Shown in pieces: positions 63,742 to 64,000 of a stretch of DNA of 64,000 bases. Both the position numbers and the translations under genes were made by a program. Location: contig CAJTPH010000023.1 in NCBI GenBank assembly GCA_910578215.1, forward strand, positions 3,568-67,567, written 5' to 3'. The first letter of the stretch is position 1, and each line of letters starts with the position of its first letter. The DNA comes from an uncultured Acetatifactor sp. Its GTDB lineage: Bacteria > Bacillota > Clostridia > Lachnospirales > Lachnospiraceae. The notes beneath the pieces were generated by a model. The model saw only the letters and a list, made by a program, of their open reading frames with translations, was not told where the DNA came from and ran no database searches.

Positions 63742-64000
63742 CGTAAAGGAACGGGGACACCCCGAAAACAACAGGCAGTCAGGCCGCAGGCGGCACAGGG
63801 GCGTGGGAAAGGACGCGCCGAGGTGATTTTGACGGTAGTATATCACAGACAACCGAATATGGAAAGGGGGCTAATCCTATGCCGACAGTAACAGCAGACA
63901 GGACGATTGAACACACCGACAAGCCGCTGCACATCACAAAGCGGATTGGCTCCACGACCTACAAGGTGAGCGTTCATTTCAGCAGGACGAGCAGGGAAAC
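63742..64000 (+). mobile_element. Left end of a mobile element (partial)
   Basis: A sharp change from AT-rich to GC-rich DNA occurs near 63740, followed by the non-coding leader and the TnpW-family gene. The element extends past the right edge. The exact end repeat cannot be defined from one side. Confidence 0.55.
63879..64000 (+). CDS. TnpW-family transposon protein (partial)
   Basis: The first 40 codons are inside the window. KRIGSTTYKVSVHFSRTS matches the core of the short 'transposon-encoded TnpW family' proteins found on Clostridia integrative elements. GGAAAGGGGG precedes the ATG. Its biochemical role is not known; it marks the adjoining DNA as mobile. Confidence 0.82.
   Translation, partial: MPTVTADRTIEHTDKPLHITKRIGSTTYKVSVHFSRTSRE

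Noticed and set aside
1..64000. rRNA, tRNA or known riboswitch genes
   Set aside because: No stretch could be read as a tRNA cloverleaf, rRNA segment or a riboswitch core. A covariance-model scan would be needed to exclude weak matches.

Overview
The window reads as chromosomal DNA of an anaerobic Firmicute of class Clostridia, most likely a Lachnospiraceae gut commensal. Supporting signs are strong AGGAGG-type ribosome sites, a DUF4250 gene, a phosphofructokinase of the pyrophosphate type, heterodimeric ABC exporters, LytTR and NarL two-component systems, glycosidases for plant or host glycans, and a TnpW-type mobile-element gene at the right edge. Most of the window looks GC-richer (roughly mid-50s % by eye). 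The stretch at about 15.6-25.9 kb and the gene at 62.5-63.7 kb are clearly AT-richer, which suggests acquisition. The family assignment is inference; there is no rRNA or tRNA here to confirm it.

Layout. 0-1 kb: a LytTR response regulator and the start of its sensor kinase. 1.2-15.2 kb: a seven-gene minus-strand operon encoding a MoxR AAA+ ATPase, a DUF5682 protein, a GH35 beta-galactosidase, a Sel1-repeat protein, a VWA protein, a double-SWIM protein and a DUF4132 protein. The MoxR, DUF5682, VWA, SWIM and DUF4132 genes correspond to Escherichia coli yehL, yehM, yehP, yehQ and yehI. The glycosidase and Sel1 genes are the unusual cargo. 15.6-25.9 kb: an AT-rich minus-strand peptide (RiPP-type) cluster starting from one strong promoter. 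It holds a radical SAM/SPASM maturase, an acyl-carrier-like protein, a very short precursor peptide with a Cys-Phe-Gly-Cys core (23849-23971), a transglutaminase-like protein, two ABC exporters, a subtilase fused to a P-loop 'peptide maturation' domain, a possible BtrH-like cysteine-protease-fold protein and a small 26-residue-repeat protein. The set resembles the clostridial CcpM/Clo7bot-type cassettes but differs in its fusion, its transglutaminase-like gene and its peptide. 26.0-31.1 kb: an ABC-2 exporter with a NarL-type two-component system.

31.2-41.9 kb: metabolic and envelope genes (heparinase II/III-type lyase, DUF362 protein, SMI1/KNR4 protein, voltage-gated K+ channel, two small membrane proteins, phosphofructokinase, ferredoxin-type aldo/keto reductase, polysaccharide deacetylase, PMT-like glycosyltransferase). 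42-48 kb: a heterodimeric ABC exporter and a chemoreceptor. 48-54.5 kb: an RACo-like ASKHA ATPase, DUF4250, GH36 alpha-galactosidase and ClpB. 54.6-56.7 kb: a MotA/MotB-like (ZorA/ZorB-like) stator pair. 56.8-60.1 kb: the CopA/CsoR copper module with two clear CsoR-type operators in front of it. 60.2-62.4 kb: a membrane acyltransferase, a small HTH regulator divergent from a small Cys-rich membrane protein, and a 30-residue holin-like toxin gene. 62.5-64 kb: an AT-rich unknown gene whose 5' end runs into a mobile element starting with a TnpW-family gene.

The two best candidates for new biology are the peptide cluster at 15.7-25.9 kb and the yeh-type MoxR operon carrying a beta-galactosidase.
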